Source of the DNA: Magicicada septendecula
Lineage: Eukaryota > Arthropoda > Insecta > Hemiptera > Cicadidae
Assembly: GCA_034769895.1 (NCBI GenBank)
Contig: CM068375.1
Span: 251,637,542 to 251,701,541 of the forward strand
Direction: 5' to 3'
Length of the DNA stretch: 64,000 nucleotides
Shown: positions 12,373-22,184 of the stretch, piece by piece
How the letters are laid out: each line of letters starts with the position of its first letter
How positions within the stretch are numbered: position 1 is the first letter of the stretch
Program-made: the position numbers and the translations under genes
The notes under the pieces: model-generated
What the model was told of the DNA's origin: nothing
The model's database searches: none
What the model saw: only the letters and a program-made list of their open reading frames with translations

Positions 12373-14296
12373 TGTAACGTCCTGCTTTTATGTGAGGCAC
12401 TTTAGCGAAACGTACACCTTTAGTCAAGCCCCAAATGTTGGGTTCGCCAATTCTGTAACGTACCGCTTAATGTGAGGTGTGCACTTGCGAAAGTGTTATT
12501 ATATGCCTCACGCAGTATGCGTCACTTTTGAATTATACTAACTGACGTTTTAAAAGGTATAAATAAAGGATTTTGTTTATCTTGTTTTACTCAATCTAAA
12601 AGAAATCGAGAGTGTGTGATTTGGGGTCAAGGAGGTAATTTGTTCAGCCTTATGCAGAAGAGAGAGTAAGTATCATTATTGCCCCTCAGTTGTGACGATT
12701 TCTTCTGTATGTTGTGCTGAAATTTTCTTTAACTACCCACTACAATAAATTATAACACGTTATAATTCAATATTAATTTTCAATAATATTGCTTTATTGA
12801 TTATTGACTTTTGTCTCCTGCCACCAAAATATAGGTATCACAATTAATCTTTTTTTTTTTAAAAAAAAACATCATCTCGACTTTACCGAGTAAACATAGA
12901 TCTGTCTAAGGAACAAAACATATATGTTGTTATTTACCCAATATTACGCTATAATAAAATACATCAGTTATTACATAATTCTTAGTAATTCCCCAGGGTT
13001 CAGGGTGAATTCTTTGTGTTATGAGAGTGTCAGAAATGGATAATTGCTACGCTTTACAAATATCAAAAAATTAATAAATAATTTTGTTTATTTTTCAAAT
13101 ATTACGTAGTTTCCGGAATTGCCGTAAGAGAGTAGCATGTATTTGTTTACTTTGAAAGAAACATGATAAACTGAATATTTTTTGTTCTATTTCACTGTTA
13201 AAAAACGAGTTTTCTTCTGGACTTATTACGAAAAATGTTTATATTACCTCGCTCCGTGTTGTCCTTACTGGATTGAAGTTTTATTCTGTGATGAGGTACG
13301 TCTTGCGTTATTATTTCCTTTTCGTTTGGAGTATTTTCTAATTGTCTACTGGAAGTAGGCCGAACTATATTGGATCCTCAGAATGTTTTCATCCACTGGT
13401 TTTTAATGTATATCACCATTTAATTTGGATTCCTCAGGTATAATTAGTTAGTATTCACTTTGTTTATTACTCTTGCGTGAATTTCGCCTCCTCCAACGTC
13501 CAAAAAAGGTTTTATTTATAATTTTTGTCGCATCGTTTCTTCAACTCCCCGGTTTAGTTCAAAATTTTTATATCTTATTAACAATACTTGTTATTTTTCA
13601 TCACTCTTAGTAACACATAGTATTTTTATTATGTAGGCAGTTTGTGATTATTATAAATTTATATTTTATTTATGGAAAAATAATTCCCTTCCATTCCGGT
13701 TTCTTTACTAATTTAATTTACATAATATGTTTTGGTTAATTTTTTTATAACATTGTATATAAATATTTTATCATTTTATTATCATTAAATAAATTTATAT
13801 ATTATGTATTTAGTCTCGAATAGTGTTCATACCCGGTACTACTTCCTGTTGCCATTTCCTTCATAGGATTATTTTAATTTTATATTATCTTTGGTAGTTA
13901 AAATTTTTATGTCTTTTAAAATTAACCCTGGGTTTTCTTACAATCTAACACAATTATTTGAAACAATATAATATTAACTTGGGTATAACAAATTGTGGTT
14001 CATACAATATAAATTACAATAAATAAATAAAATTACAAAAATCAATTAGTATTATTACATACTACTTCCATAGTTTTATCCTATCCAACACATACAGCAC
14101 AGTTTGGTAATACATTAATTTCACTTTGGTTTGTCACCTCAATGGGTACACTAGAACTCACTTCGCACTATATACCACTCGAATTGTTTATTATGTTGAG
14201 TGATATAATTAAATTTTGAGCGAGCTTTAGTTTTACCCATTTCTGACTTTTATTCTCATGATTTACTTTATTGGGACCTGGTTATGTACCGTTACA
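12373..14296 (-). repeat. LTR, right copy (5' LTR in coding orientation)
   Basis: 1924 bp ending CGTTACA, then genomic DNA beginning ATATGTAC. It is almost identical to the middle LTR. Confidence 0.88.
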
Positions 14297-14432
14297 ATAT
14301 GTACAATTTTGTCTAATTACTTGTGATATAACATTTATCACCATATATACTTGTAATTTGTTTGTTGACCTGAGAGCTGAAAAATGTACCTTGATTTTAT
14401 AATGCGCCTGGGAATTGAAATTGAAATTTTTT
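14297..14432. other. Short unique spacer
   Basis: AT-rich DNA between the LTR element and the left inverted repeat of the Penelope-like element; nothing recognised. Confidence 0.5.
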
Positions 14433-14549
14433 ACAAACAGAATTATCACTGTTGCACACCACTATAGAAAAATTATTCCGATTAGTGCTTTCAAGCTTCT
14501 CAGCTCGTCAGATCGGAATTAACAAGCAGACGTAAGACCAAACCCTTCA
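14433..14549 (-). repeat. Left pLTR-like inverted repeat of the Penelope-like element
   Basis: About 117 bp, the reverse complement of 15960-16078 with a few substitutions and a 3-bp indel. Penelope-like elements often carry terminal repeats (pLTRs) in inverted orientation. It contains the better-preserved hammerhead-like motif. Confidence 0.75.
14476..14518 (-). ncRNA. Hammerhead ribozyme-like motif (left repeat)
   Basis: On the minus strand, stem I is TTCCGAT pairing with ATCGGAA (7 bp). Between these arms, in order, are CTGACGA (fits the conserved CUGANGA box), a GCT-GAGA-AGC hairpin, TT, GAAA, a minimal stem III (AG-CA-CT) and the NUH cleavage triplet CUA just before the second stem I arm. 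Very short stem III hammerheads are known from Penelope-like retroelements. The two extra T before GAAA make stem II imperfect, so activity is uncertain. Confidence 0.5.
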
Positions 14550-14661
14550 CCCGCACCCCCCTGACCACACACAACAAGCTATAATTCAAATGTCCCTTCC
14601 CAACCTCCAAGCCCTGTCACCCCCCTCGTCTGGACCTTTACATATTTTTCTAGCACATTCC

Positions 14662-14708
<47 letters not shown>

Positions 14709-14871
14709 CGCGCGCGCGCGCATGCGCATTCCTTTAAAACCTAATGTTGCACCACCTTTCTCATTCACACTTGTGGGCGGGGTCACACACCATAGTCTTC
14801 CCTTATTTTAAAAACATCCAATTAGTCCTATGCAATTTAATTCTTAATCTTATCTATCCATCCTCTAGCTT
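14550..14871. other. Non-coding 3' part of the Penelope-like element
   Basis: Between the left inverted repeat and the end of the endonuclease frame. It holds the microsatellite at 14663-14722 and C-rich DNA near 14550-14640, with no gene. It is most simply the 3' untranslated region of the element. Confidence 0.5.
14663..14722. repeat. (TG)n(CG)n alternating tract
   Basis: About 18 TG units followed directly by about 10 CG units, then CATGCGCA. Sixty bases of uninterrupted alternating purine-pyrimidine sequence is a strong Z-DNA-type context. Confidence 0.9.
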
Positions 14872-15959
14872 TTACTTTTTAATTATATTATAAAATATTT
14901 CTTCATTATCAAATTTAGTTTTAGTATTCATTAAATTGTCTAACCCTTTTTCTCTTTCTTTCAATATTTCTAACTCCTCCCTAAGTTTCCTTTCAACTGT
15001 GTTATTTACTACTTTTACAATTTCATAGTCTTCCAAAGGATTAACAAACTTATGGTGCTCTTCTATGAAATGTCTTGCAGCATATAACGAATTCGTTGTT
15101 CTATTACCTTCTCCACGTTTGTGGTCAGACAACCTACATACACATTTCCGTCCTGTATCACCTAGGTACACTTTGTTGCAGTATTTACATTTTAATTTAT
15201 ACATTCCGCTTCTCTGTAATACTGAGATTTTTTCTATATTTTTATTCTTATCGAATACCGTTTCACATTTTTTAATACCTATATCTACTCCGTATTTATT
15301 AAAACATTTTATAATTTTTCTAGTGTGTGATCCTATGTATGTCAATGACCCTGCATAATTCTTTTGTTCTGGTTCTATTTTAGCTTTTTGTATGTTAATA
15401 CTTTTCATAACTTTATCCACTATGTTGGTGTTATAGTTATTATTCCTTATAATTCCCTTTATCGTTTTTAACTCCCTATCTTTTGATTCATTCTCTTTTA
15501 AACACTTCTGAGCTCTATAAAAAAATTAATTGATTGCCGCCATTTTATATCTGTAAGGGTGGTAAGAGTCTCTTGGTATAATTATATCATAATACGATTC
15601 TTTCCTAAATATCTCAAACTGTAGTTTTCATTATTTTTAATTTCTATGTTTAAATCTAAGTAATTTATTTTCTTACCTCCTATCTCTTCTTTAAACTGTA
15701 AGTTTTTATCCTTATTATTTACCTCATTTATAAACTCATGCAGTTCTTCTATGATTCCTTCCCAAATTACTAATACATCGTCAATGTATCTAGTTCATAA
15801 TTTTATATTGTCTTTGTACTTAGTGGAATTTATTAATTGCTTTTCAAAATCATTCATGTATATTTCTGCAAGAATAGGGGATAATGAAGATCCCATAGGT
15901 AATCCTTTTTTCTGTATATAAAACTTGTTATGAAACCTAAAATAGTTCTGATTTACACA
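14872..15959 (-). pseudogene. Penelope-like reverse transcriptase/GIY-YIG endonuclease, 5'-truncated and broken
   Basis: Read on the minus strand from 15959. The RT part has GLPMGSSLSPILAEIYMNDF (near 15842-15901), then RYIDDVLVIW (catalytic DD, near 15762-15791) and YLDLNIEI. The connector region has FRKES and YHPYRYKMAAIN, followed by SLTYIGSHT. The endonuclease has GMYKLKC-x2-C and VYLGDTGR, a GIY-YIG core with a CxxC finger, then a basic SDHKRG segment. This order is diagnostic of Penelope-like elements with endonuclease. Breaks: TGA at 15795-15797 where a Trp is usual just before RYIDD, a frameshift near 15622-15640, and TAA at 15526-15528. The N-terminal RT is missing; the frame runs directly into the right inverted repeat. 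The gene is dead. Confidence 0.85.
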
Positions 15960-16078
15960 TGAAGGGTTTGGTCTTACGCTGCTTGTTAATTCCGATCTGA
16001 CGATGAGCTGAGAAGCTTCAAAGCGCTAATCGGAATAATTTTTCTATAGTGGTGTGAAACAGTGATAATTCTGTCTGT
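15960..16078 (+). repeat. Right pLTR-like inverted repeat of the Penelope-like element
   Basis: The reverse complement of 14433-14549. It abuts the truncated RT frame, so the element looks like a 5'-truncated copy capped by an inverted terminal repeat. Confidence 0.75.
15989..16036 (+). ncRNA. Hammerhead ribozyme-like motif (right repeat, degenerate)
   Basis: Plus strand. Stem I is ATTCCGAT with ATCGGAAT (8 bp); CTGACGA is intact and the cleavage triplet is CUA. A TGAGCT-GAGA-AGCTT stem II follows. The expected GAAA reads CAAA, a change at the conserved G12 position, which should abolish cleavage. The palindromic AGCGCT of stem III could pair between two molecules. Confidence 0.4.
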
Positions 16079-16154
16079 GATTTTAACCACTAACACGACT
16101 TTCTTTATTAAAATTCTGAAATTTTTTTATCATACCAGCACCTCTTCAATAGTA

Positions 16155-18231
16155 CAGTAGAGTCTCGGTTCCGTGTAATTCGAGCTGGAAAAAAAATAAT
16201 AAATACAGTCAGTAAATATAAACAACATTCCCGCCATATCGTGACTCATGCCAGACCAAGTGTCTACAGCATGAAACGCTAAAAATAAATACGTAAATAA
16301 ATCAGTAGCGGACTGACTGCCTCAGCTGATACAAGTGTTGTACCTGTGCGTTACTACTAAGCTTCGTTACTAGTGTTTGCTTGTTGTTTTAGTTATTTTA
16401 CTGTACAGTATATTCAACGTTTAGTTTTTCACTACAGTAAATTGTTATTTATACTGTATATAATGAGTTACAAGAGTAGGCCTAAGAAGAAGTTTGTGCC
16501 ACTAAGTGTTAAATTGGAAGCCTTAAAAAGATTAGACAGAGGTGAAACGCTAAAAAAACTTGCTGCTGATTATGGAGTCGGCGAAGTGACTGTTGGTGAC
16601 TGGCGTAGGAACAGAGACAAGATTGAAAACTATTCTTCTAAAAAGTGTATAGGGATTTTAACCTGTGAACGCAAATCGATGAAGAAATCTGATTATGAAA
16701 AAACGAGTGCAGCTTTGTTCACTTGGTTTAGTCAACAGAGGTAAAAAGGAAGTCCTATTTCAGGCCCAATGTTGCAAGAAAAAGCAATGTTTTTCAGGAA
16801 CCAGTTTAAGGAAGGCGAGGATGATTTTACAGCAAGTTCAGGATGGTTGGATAGATGGAAAAAACGATACGGCGTAAGGCAGCTTGAAATGTGTGGTGAA
16901 AAGCTATCTGCGGATTCTGAGGCTGTCACACAGTTCTGTGAGAGATTTAAAAAAATTATAGAAGAAGAAAAACTTACTCTCGATTAGTTGTACAACTGTG
17001 ATGAGACAGGACTAAATTTTAAAATGCTGCCTACTAAAACTTTAGCTTCAAGGGAAGAAAATGCTGCGCCAGGCCACAAAAAATCTAAAGAAAGAGTGAC
17101 AGTTCTTGCTGGATCGAATGCAAGTGGAGAACATAAACTGAAGCTAATGTTAATAGGCAAGTCTGCAAAGCCTAGAGCTTTAAAAAACATCACTCCGTCT
17201 GCGCTTCCTGTTACATACATTAACCAGAAATCTGCTTGGATGGATAAAAATATTTTTAAGAAGTGGTTTTTTGAAAGTTTTGTTCCTGAGACCAAAAAGT
17301 ACCTAAAGGAAAAGAACTTGCCTCCCAAAGCAATATTAACCCTTGACAACGCTGGATCACACCCTGACGAAGAAGAACTGAAATGTGGCGAAATTAGAGC
17401 ATTGTTCTTACCCCCAAACGTGACGAGTTTAATATAGCCGATGGACCGAGGCGTTTTTGAGTGCTTGAAAAAGAAGTATCGTCGTCGTCTGCTGCAGAGG
17501 CTCCTACAAACTACAGAAGGCGAGGGAACCATAGTGGAATTTCTAAAGAATACTACAAGGAAAGACGTAGTTTACTGGGTGGCGGAATCATGGGATGACA
17601 AAGACAGAAACACTAAAGAAGTCTTGGAACAAGATTTTAAAAGAAGAAAATAACAGTTGTAACACCACAGACGAACATGACTTGGTCTTAGCACGACTGA
17701 TAAAAAAACTTCCTGGTTGTGAACAGTCAAATGAAAATGATGTTTCAGAATGGTTGAATAGTGATGAACAGTTTGAAGAGACTGATGATTCAATCGTTGA
17801 AATGCTGAATGAAGCGGCAGAAGAAAATAGTGATGAAGACGTGACTGCAGAGACTGTACCCGTGATGACTCACGCCGAGGGGTTGGCAGCGCTAGACACT
17901 GCATTGCGTTATGTCGAACAGCAAGCAGAAGCTACACCGACGGACACGATGCTGCTTAGAAGATGGCGTGACATTGCTGCTAAAAAACGAGGCTCTATTT
18001 TAAAACAAAAGACTCTGGACAATTTCTTTAAAAAATAAATTTGTGTGCCTTTTATCTTTTGAGTTTAAACTAGTTCAGGTATGTACTACATTGTTTGTGT
18101 TTTCTTATCCGTAAGCAATAAACGTTTATTTATACATTACTCTTTGTTTTTTTCTTCATCCGTATAATCCGAGTTTTTCCAATTCGAGGTTGCCTCAGCC
18201 CCAATTAACTCGAATTACCGAGACTCTACTG
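16155..18231 (+). mobile_element. pogo/Tigger-class DNA transposon
   Basis: The left end CAGTAGAGTCTCGG (16155) and right end CCGAGACTCTACTG (to 18231) are a perfect 14-bp inverted repeat, extended imperfectly by GTAATTCGAG. TA flanks both sides (16153-16154, 18232-18233), the duplication expected for Tc1/mariner/pogo elements. Total length is 2077 bp with a single transposase frame inside. All structural parts are present, but the transposase is broken, so the copy is non-autonomous. Confidence 0.92.
16463..18038 (+). pseudogene. pogo/Tigger (jerky-like) transposase, inactivated
   Basis: Begins MSYKSRPKKKF. Residues about 15-60 form the first helix-turn-helix (KLEALKRLDRGETLKKLAAD...VTVGDW), and a CENP-B-type second DNA-binding segment contains SGWLDRWKKRYGV. 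The catalytic domain shows YNCDETGL (first Asp), ILTLDNAGSHP (second Asp) and PPNVTSLI-stop-PMDRGV (third Asp). The acidic C-terminus ends LDNFFKK. Inactivating changes in the reading frame are TAA at 16742-16744, TAG at 16985-16987, TAG at 17435-17437, and a frameshift near 17595-17605, after which the frame shifts by one to 18038. Two of the stops sit where family members usually have Gln, consistent with C-to-T changes. About 525 codons overall, normal for the family. Confidence 0.9.
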
Positions 18232-18233
18232 TA

Positions 18234-18591
18234 GTTGAAATGATATTCTCCTTGATTAAAAATGTACATGTAAGTCAGTACCTCAAGCAGTGAAAGCTGT
18301 TATATGAACATGCTCACATGCACACAAAATTTGACTTGCTCAGACTTAGAACTTTTTCTTTTTACTCAAGTAAATTTGGAACTTCTCCCTGACATAAACA
18401 AATAGGATTTCTATATCTAATTTGACGTAAAGGTATCAAATAGGATTTCCATTATCAGAATTATTTCGTGTTATTTGAGAGTATCAAATCTGTTGTACAC
18501 TACTTAAGTAGAACGTAAAATTTATATCGTCTGTCACTTAAAAAAAATTTTTTTTTTTTTTTTTTAAATACACTGAATTTATATTTCAATA
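18234..18591. other. Spacer between transposon and satellite array
   Basis: AT-rich, no gene. It includes an A8/T18 homopolymer pair at 18540-18565, which can fold back on itself. Confidence 0.6.
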
Positions 18592-18620
18592 CTAGCAGAT
18601 ACCCGTGGCTTCACATGGGG
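18592..18620 (-). other. Helitron-like 3' terminus
   Basis: On the minus strand the sequence reads a short hairpin (CCCATG, loop TGAAGC, CACGGG; one wobble pair), then TATCTG and CTAG followed by T. A GC-rich hairpin about ten bases before a terminal CTRR with a following T is the diagnostic 3' end of Helitrons. No RepHel protein is nearby. The match is short and therefore tentative. Confidence 0.4.
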
Positions 18621-18700
18621 ATATTTTTAATATGTATTTTAATTATCTGTGTCTATATTTAATATGCAGTGAGCAGTACTAAGAGATCCATTACTTTTTT

Positions 18701-18794
18701 ACTTCCATGTTCCTTAAGGAAATGGAAGTATGGTGATGGCAAAAAAAAATCGTGTTCGAGATTATTGCAGATTCTGATTGTACTACACTCAAAA
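18701..18794 (-). repeat. Inverted tail module at the array edge
   Basis: The reverse complement of the tail found elsewhere: palindrome first, then the poly-A equivalent of the T8 run, then the segment up to ...CACTCAAAA. It is truncated before the TTTTCGGAAAA motif and the microsatellite, and is joined directly to a head at 18795. It is the only tail in this orientation in the window. Confidence 0.85.
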
Positions 18795-19263
18795 ATATCG
18801 GTATGGAGAACCATACATGACTTCCATATTCTAAGATTTATATTTAAAATCATTTTCAGCCAAACAGCCAGGGAAGGAATTTTAACAAAAAAATACTTCT
18901 TTGTTGCCAATAACGTAGTACACATATAAAAAAAATTATCCCCTCCCCCTTCAACTATAATTTTGATTTATAGAAAATTACCCCCAGCCCGTTCAACTAG
19001 CCTCTTCATGTATAGATATTTCATCTACGTTTCTACAGTGGATTATTAAGATCTTATCAGGATACTTTATCAAAATTAAGTACTTTACTCATGTTACAAC
19101 AAAAAATGTTTCAGGTAAACTGCCCTTTCCCCGTAACCGATCTTCACCAAAATCAACAGACATTGAGTTCTCTATTGCTCAGGCACATATGTAAAAAATT
19201 ATTTGATTCTGTTTGAATTTACGGCAGTTATGGTTCGTCATATAAAAAATTACCCATGTTAAA
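18795..19263 (+). repeat. Head plus divergent leader (array edge)
   Basis: The head begins atatcggtatggagaacc. A leader of about 250 bp (agggaaggaattttaac ... ttcaactagcctcttcat) follows, found only here and at 20700 and 31210. Its monomer is the most divergent in the array (for example atggttcgtc for atcgtttgcc), as expected for an array edge. Confidence 0.8.
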
Positions 19264-19605
19264 ACATAAAACATGAGATTTATAAAACATTTCTAAGATT
19301 TATATTTAAAATCATTTTTGAAATAAAATATTTTCATAGAACCTACTAACGCTGGGGAAATCTGAGGAGCCAATCAGAGTTGGGCCTACCTGTCACTCTG
19401 CTGAATTTGGTGGAAAGCCCTGTCACTGTCGTCAAAGTATCAGCCTTGACAGGGTCCTCTTTTTCTGCAAAATGGGAGAGGCTTGAGATGGAGTGAGTGA
19501 CATGGTCCCCACCTCAATGAAGAACCCATTGTTTTATAAAAATATATTTAAATTTTGAAAACTGAAAATTCTTTTCTTGTTGTAAATATTTATATTTTAT
19601 AATCA
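19264..19605 (+). repeat. Spacer module D, long form
   Basis: Contains AACGCTGGGGAAATCTGAGG and GAGTTGGGCCTACCTGTCAC. It carries 69 bp (19436-19504) that are absent from the four other copies at 21901, 32411, 47401 and 60148. Confidence 0.85.
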
Positions 19606-20629
19606 AAATGACTTTATTTTTGTTACCTGGCAACAAAATTATTTTATTTTCAACAATTACCATTGTTTCAAAAAGTTTAAATAAATTTTCAAGTACTTTA
19701 CTCTTGTTAAAACGTAAAAGGTTGCAGGTAAACTACCCCTTCCCCTTAACCGATCTTCACCAAAATCTAAAGGCCTTGAGACCTCTACAATTCAGGGATG
19801 TATGCAAAAAATTATTTGATTCTGTTTGAATTTGCGGCAATTATCGTTTGCCATAGAAAAAAAAAGTTGCTGGTAAACTACCCCTTCCTCTCAACCGATC
19901 TTCACCAAAAACAATAGGTCTTGAGTACTCTACAAATCAGAGCTGTATGCAGAAAATTATTTGATTCTGTTTGAACTTGCGGCTGTTATCGTTTGCCATA
20001 GAAAATACCCTTGTTAAAAAAACGTTGTAGGTAAACTACCCCTTTCCCTTAACCGATCTTCACCAAAAACAATAGGTCTTGAGAACTCTACAATTTAGGG
20101 CTGTATGCAAATAATCTTTTGATTCTGTTTGAATTTGCGGCTGTTATCGTTTGCCATAGGAAATACCCTTGTTAAAACATAAAACGTTACAGGTAAACTA
20201 CCCCTTTCCCTTAACCGATCTTCACAAAAAACAATAGGTCTTGAGAACTCTACAATTCAGGGCTGTATGCGAAACATTATTTGATTCTGTTTGAATTTGC
20301 GGCTGTTATCGTTTGCCTAAAAAAAAAAAATTTCCTTTGATAAAAAAAAAACCGTTGCAGGTAAACTACCGCTTTCCCTCAACCGATCTTCACCAAAAAC
20401 AATAGGTCGCGAGTACTCTACAAATCACGGCTGTATGCAAAAAATTATTTGATTCTGTTTGAATTTGCGGCAGTTATCGTTTGCCTACAGACAGACACAC
20501 ACACAGACACTTTTCGGAAAACGACTTTTTTTCATGTTTTGAGTGTAGTAGAATCAGAATCTGCAATAATCTCGAACACGATTTTTTTTTCCATCACCAT
20601 ACTTCCATCCCTTAAGGAATATGGAAGTA
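19606..20629 (+). repeat. Unit: core, about five monomers, microsatellite and tail
   Basis: The core starts ttacctggcaacaaaa. The first monomer carries the private tctaaaggcc (19766), shared only with 30275. The tail is at 20485-20629 and its T-run is followed by ccatc rather than gccatc. Confidence 0.85.
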
Positions 20630-20632
20630 AAA

Positions 20633-21900
20633 ATCGGTATGGAGAACCATACATGACTTCCATATTCTAAGATTTATATTTAAAATCATTTTCAGCCAAA
20701 CAGCCAGGGAAGGGAAGGAATTTTAACAAAAAAATACTTCTTTGTTGCCAATAACGTAGTACACATATAAAAAAAATTATGCCCTCCCCCTTCAACTATA
20801 ATTTTGATTTATAGAAAATTACCCCCAGCCCGTTCAACTAGCCTCTTCATTTATAGATATTTCATCTACGTTTCTACAGTGGATTATTAAGATCTTATCA
20901 GGATACTTTATCAAAATTAAGTACTTTACTCATGTTACAACAAAAAATGTTTCAGGTAAACTACGCCTTCCCCTTAACCGATCTTCACCAAAATCAAAAG
21001 TCCTTGAGGTCTCTACAATTCAGGGATGTATGCAAAAAATTATTTGATTCTGTTTGAATTTGCGGCTGTTATCATTTGCCATAGAAAATACGCTTGATAA
21101 AAAAAACGTTGCTGGTAAACTACCCCTTCCCCTTAACCGATCTTCACCAAAAACAATAGGTCTTGAGTACTCTACAAATCAGGGCTGTATGCAAAACATT
21201 ATTTGATTCTGTTTGAATTTGCGGCTGTTATCGTTTGCCATAGAAAATACCCTTGTTAAAAAAACGTTGCAGGTAAACTACCCCTTTCCCTCAACCGATC
21301 CTCACCAAAAACAATAGGTCTTGAGAACTCTACAATTTAGGGCTGTATGCAAATAATCTTTTGATTCTGTTTGAATTTGCGGCTGCTATCGTTTGCCATA
21401 GGAAATACCCTTGTTAAAACATAAAACGTTACATACCGTTTTATGTAAACGGTAACATAAACTTAACCGATCTCACCAAAATCAACAGATCTTGAGAACT
21501 CTACAATTCAGGGCTGTATGCGAAACATTATTTGATTCTGTTTGAATTTGCGGCTGTTATCGTTTGCCAAACAAACTAAATTACCCTTGCTAAAAAAAAA
21601 ACCGTTGCAGGTAAACTACCCCTTTCCCTCAACCGATCTTCACCAAAAACAATAGGTCGCGAGTACTCTGCAAATCAGGGCTGCATGCAAAAAATTATTT
21701 GATTCTGTTTGAATTTGCTGCAGTTATCGTTTGCCATAGAAAAAAAATCTACAGACACACAGACAGACACACACACAGACACTTTTCGGAAAACGACTTT
21801 TTTTCATGTTTTGAGTGTAGTAGAATCAGAATCTGCAATAATCTCGAACACGATTTTTTTTGCCATCACCATACTTCCATTCCTTAAGGAATATGGAAGT
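20633..21900 (+). repeat. Unit: head, divergent leader, about five monomers and tail
   Basis: Has the leader seen at 18795. It includes the palindromic monomer variant at 21429-21460; the tail with CACA/CAGA repeat is at 21749-21900. It is repeated at 31143-32410. Confidence 0.85.
21429..21460. repeat. Palindromic insertion variant of the monomer
   Basis: Here the usual ACAGGTAAACTACCCCTTT stretch is replaced by a hairpin-forming block: CCGTTT and AAACGG around TATGT, with outer GTTA and TAAC arms. Other copies are at 31939, 35572, 35891, 39872, 40353, 46928, 56727, 57208 and 59675. Confidence 0.85.
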
Positions 21901-22184
21901 AAAAACATGAGATTTATAAAACATATCTAAGATTTATATTTAAAATCATTTTTGAAATAAAATATTTTTATAGAACCTACTAACGCTGGGGAAATCTGAG
22001 GAGCCAATCAGAGTTGGGCCTACCTGTCACTCTGCTGAATTTGGTGGATAGCCCTGTCACTGTCGTCAAGTCCCCACCTCAATGAAGAACCAATTGTTTT
22101 ATAAAAATATATTTAAATTTTGAAAACTGAAAATTCTTTTCTTGTAAATATTTATATTTTATAATCAAAATGACTTTATTTTTG
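21901..22184 (+). repeat. Spacer module D, short form
   Basis: Same as the module at 19264 but lacking 69 bp; the junction reads GTCGTCAAGTCCCCACC. Confidence 0.85.

Larger units (their letters stand above)
3107..14296 (-). mobile_element. Tandem LTR retrotransposon: LTR-internal-LTR-internal-LTR
   Basis: Three LTRs start at 3107, 7740 and 12373, exactly 4633 bp apart, each ending in CGTTACA (5030, 9663, 14296). The ends TGTAACG and CGTTACA are a perfect 7-bp inverted repeat. The minus strand is the coding strand. Beside the middle and right LTRs it reads a primer-binding-like TGGCGCTCAACG, and just before the left LTR it has a G-rich polypurine-like tract (gtgggggggcttta). The ATAT at 3101-3104 and at 14297-14300 would be a 4-bp target duplication if the LTR began two bases earlier, at 3105. 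Near-identity of all parts implies a young insertion and a recent LTR-LTR unequal exchange. The superfamily (Gypsy or BEL) cannot be fixed because pol is absent. Confidence 0.85.

Noticed and set aside
14279..14300. Resemblance of the LTR end (TTATGTACCGTTACA) to the palindromic monomer variant
   Set aside because: Only short palindromic words are shared in AT-rich DNA; flanking sequence does not match, so chance is the simpler explanation.
15065..15358. Plus-strand frames opposite the GIY-YIG region
   Set aside because: They are antisense shadows of the Penelope-like endonuclease frame.
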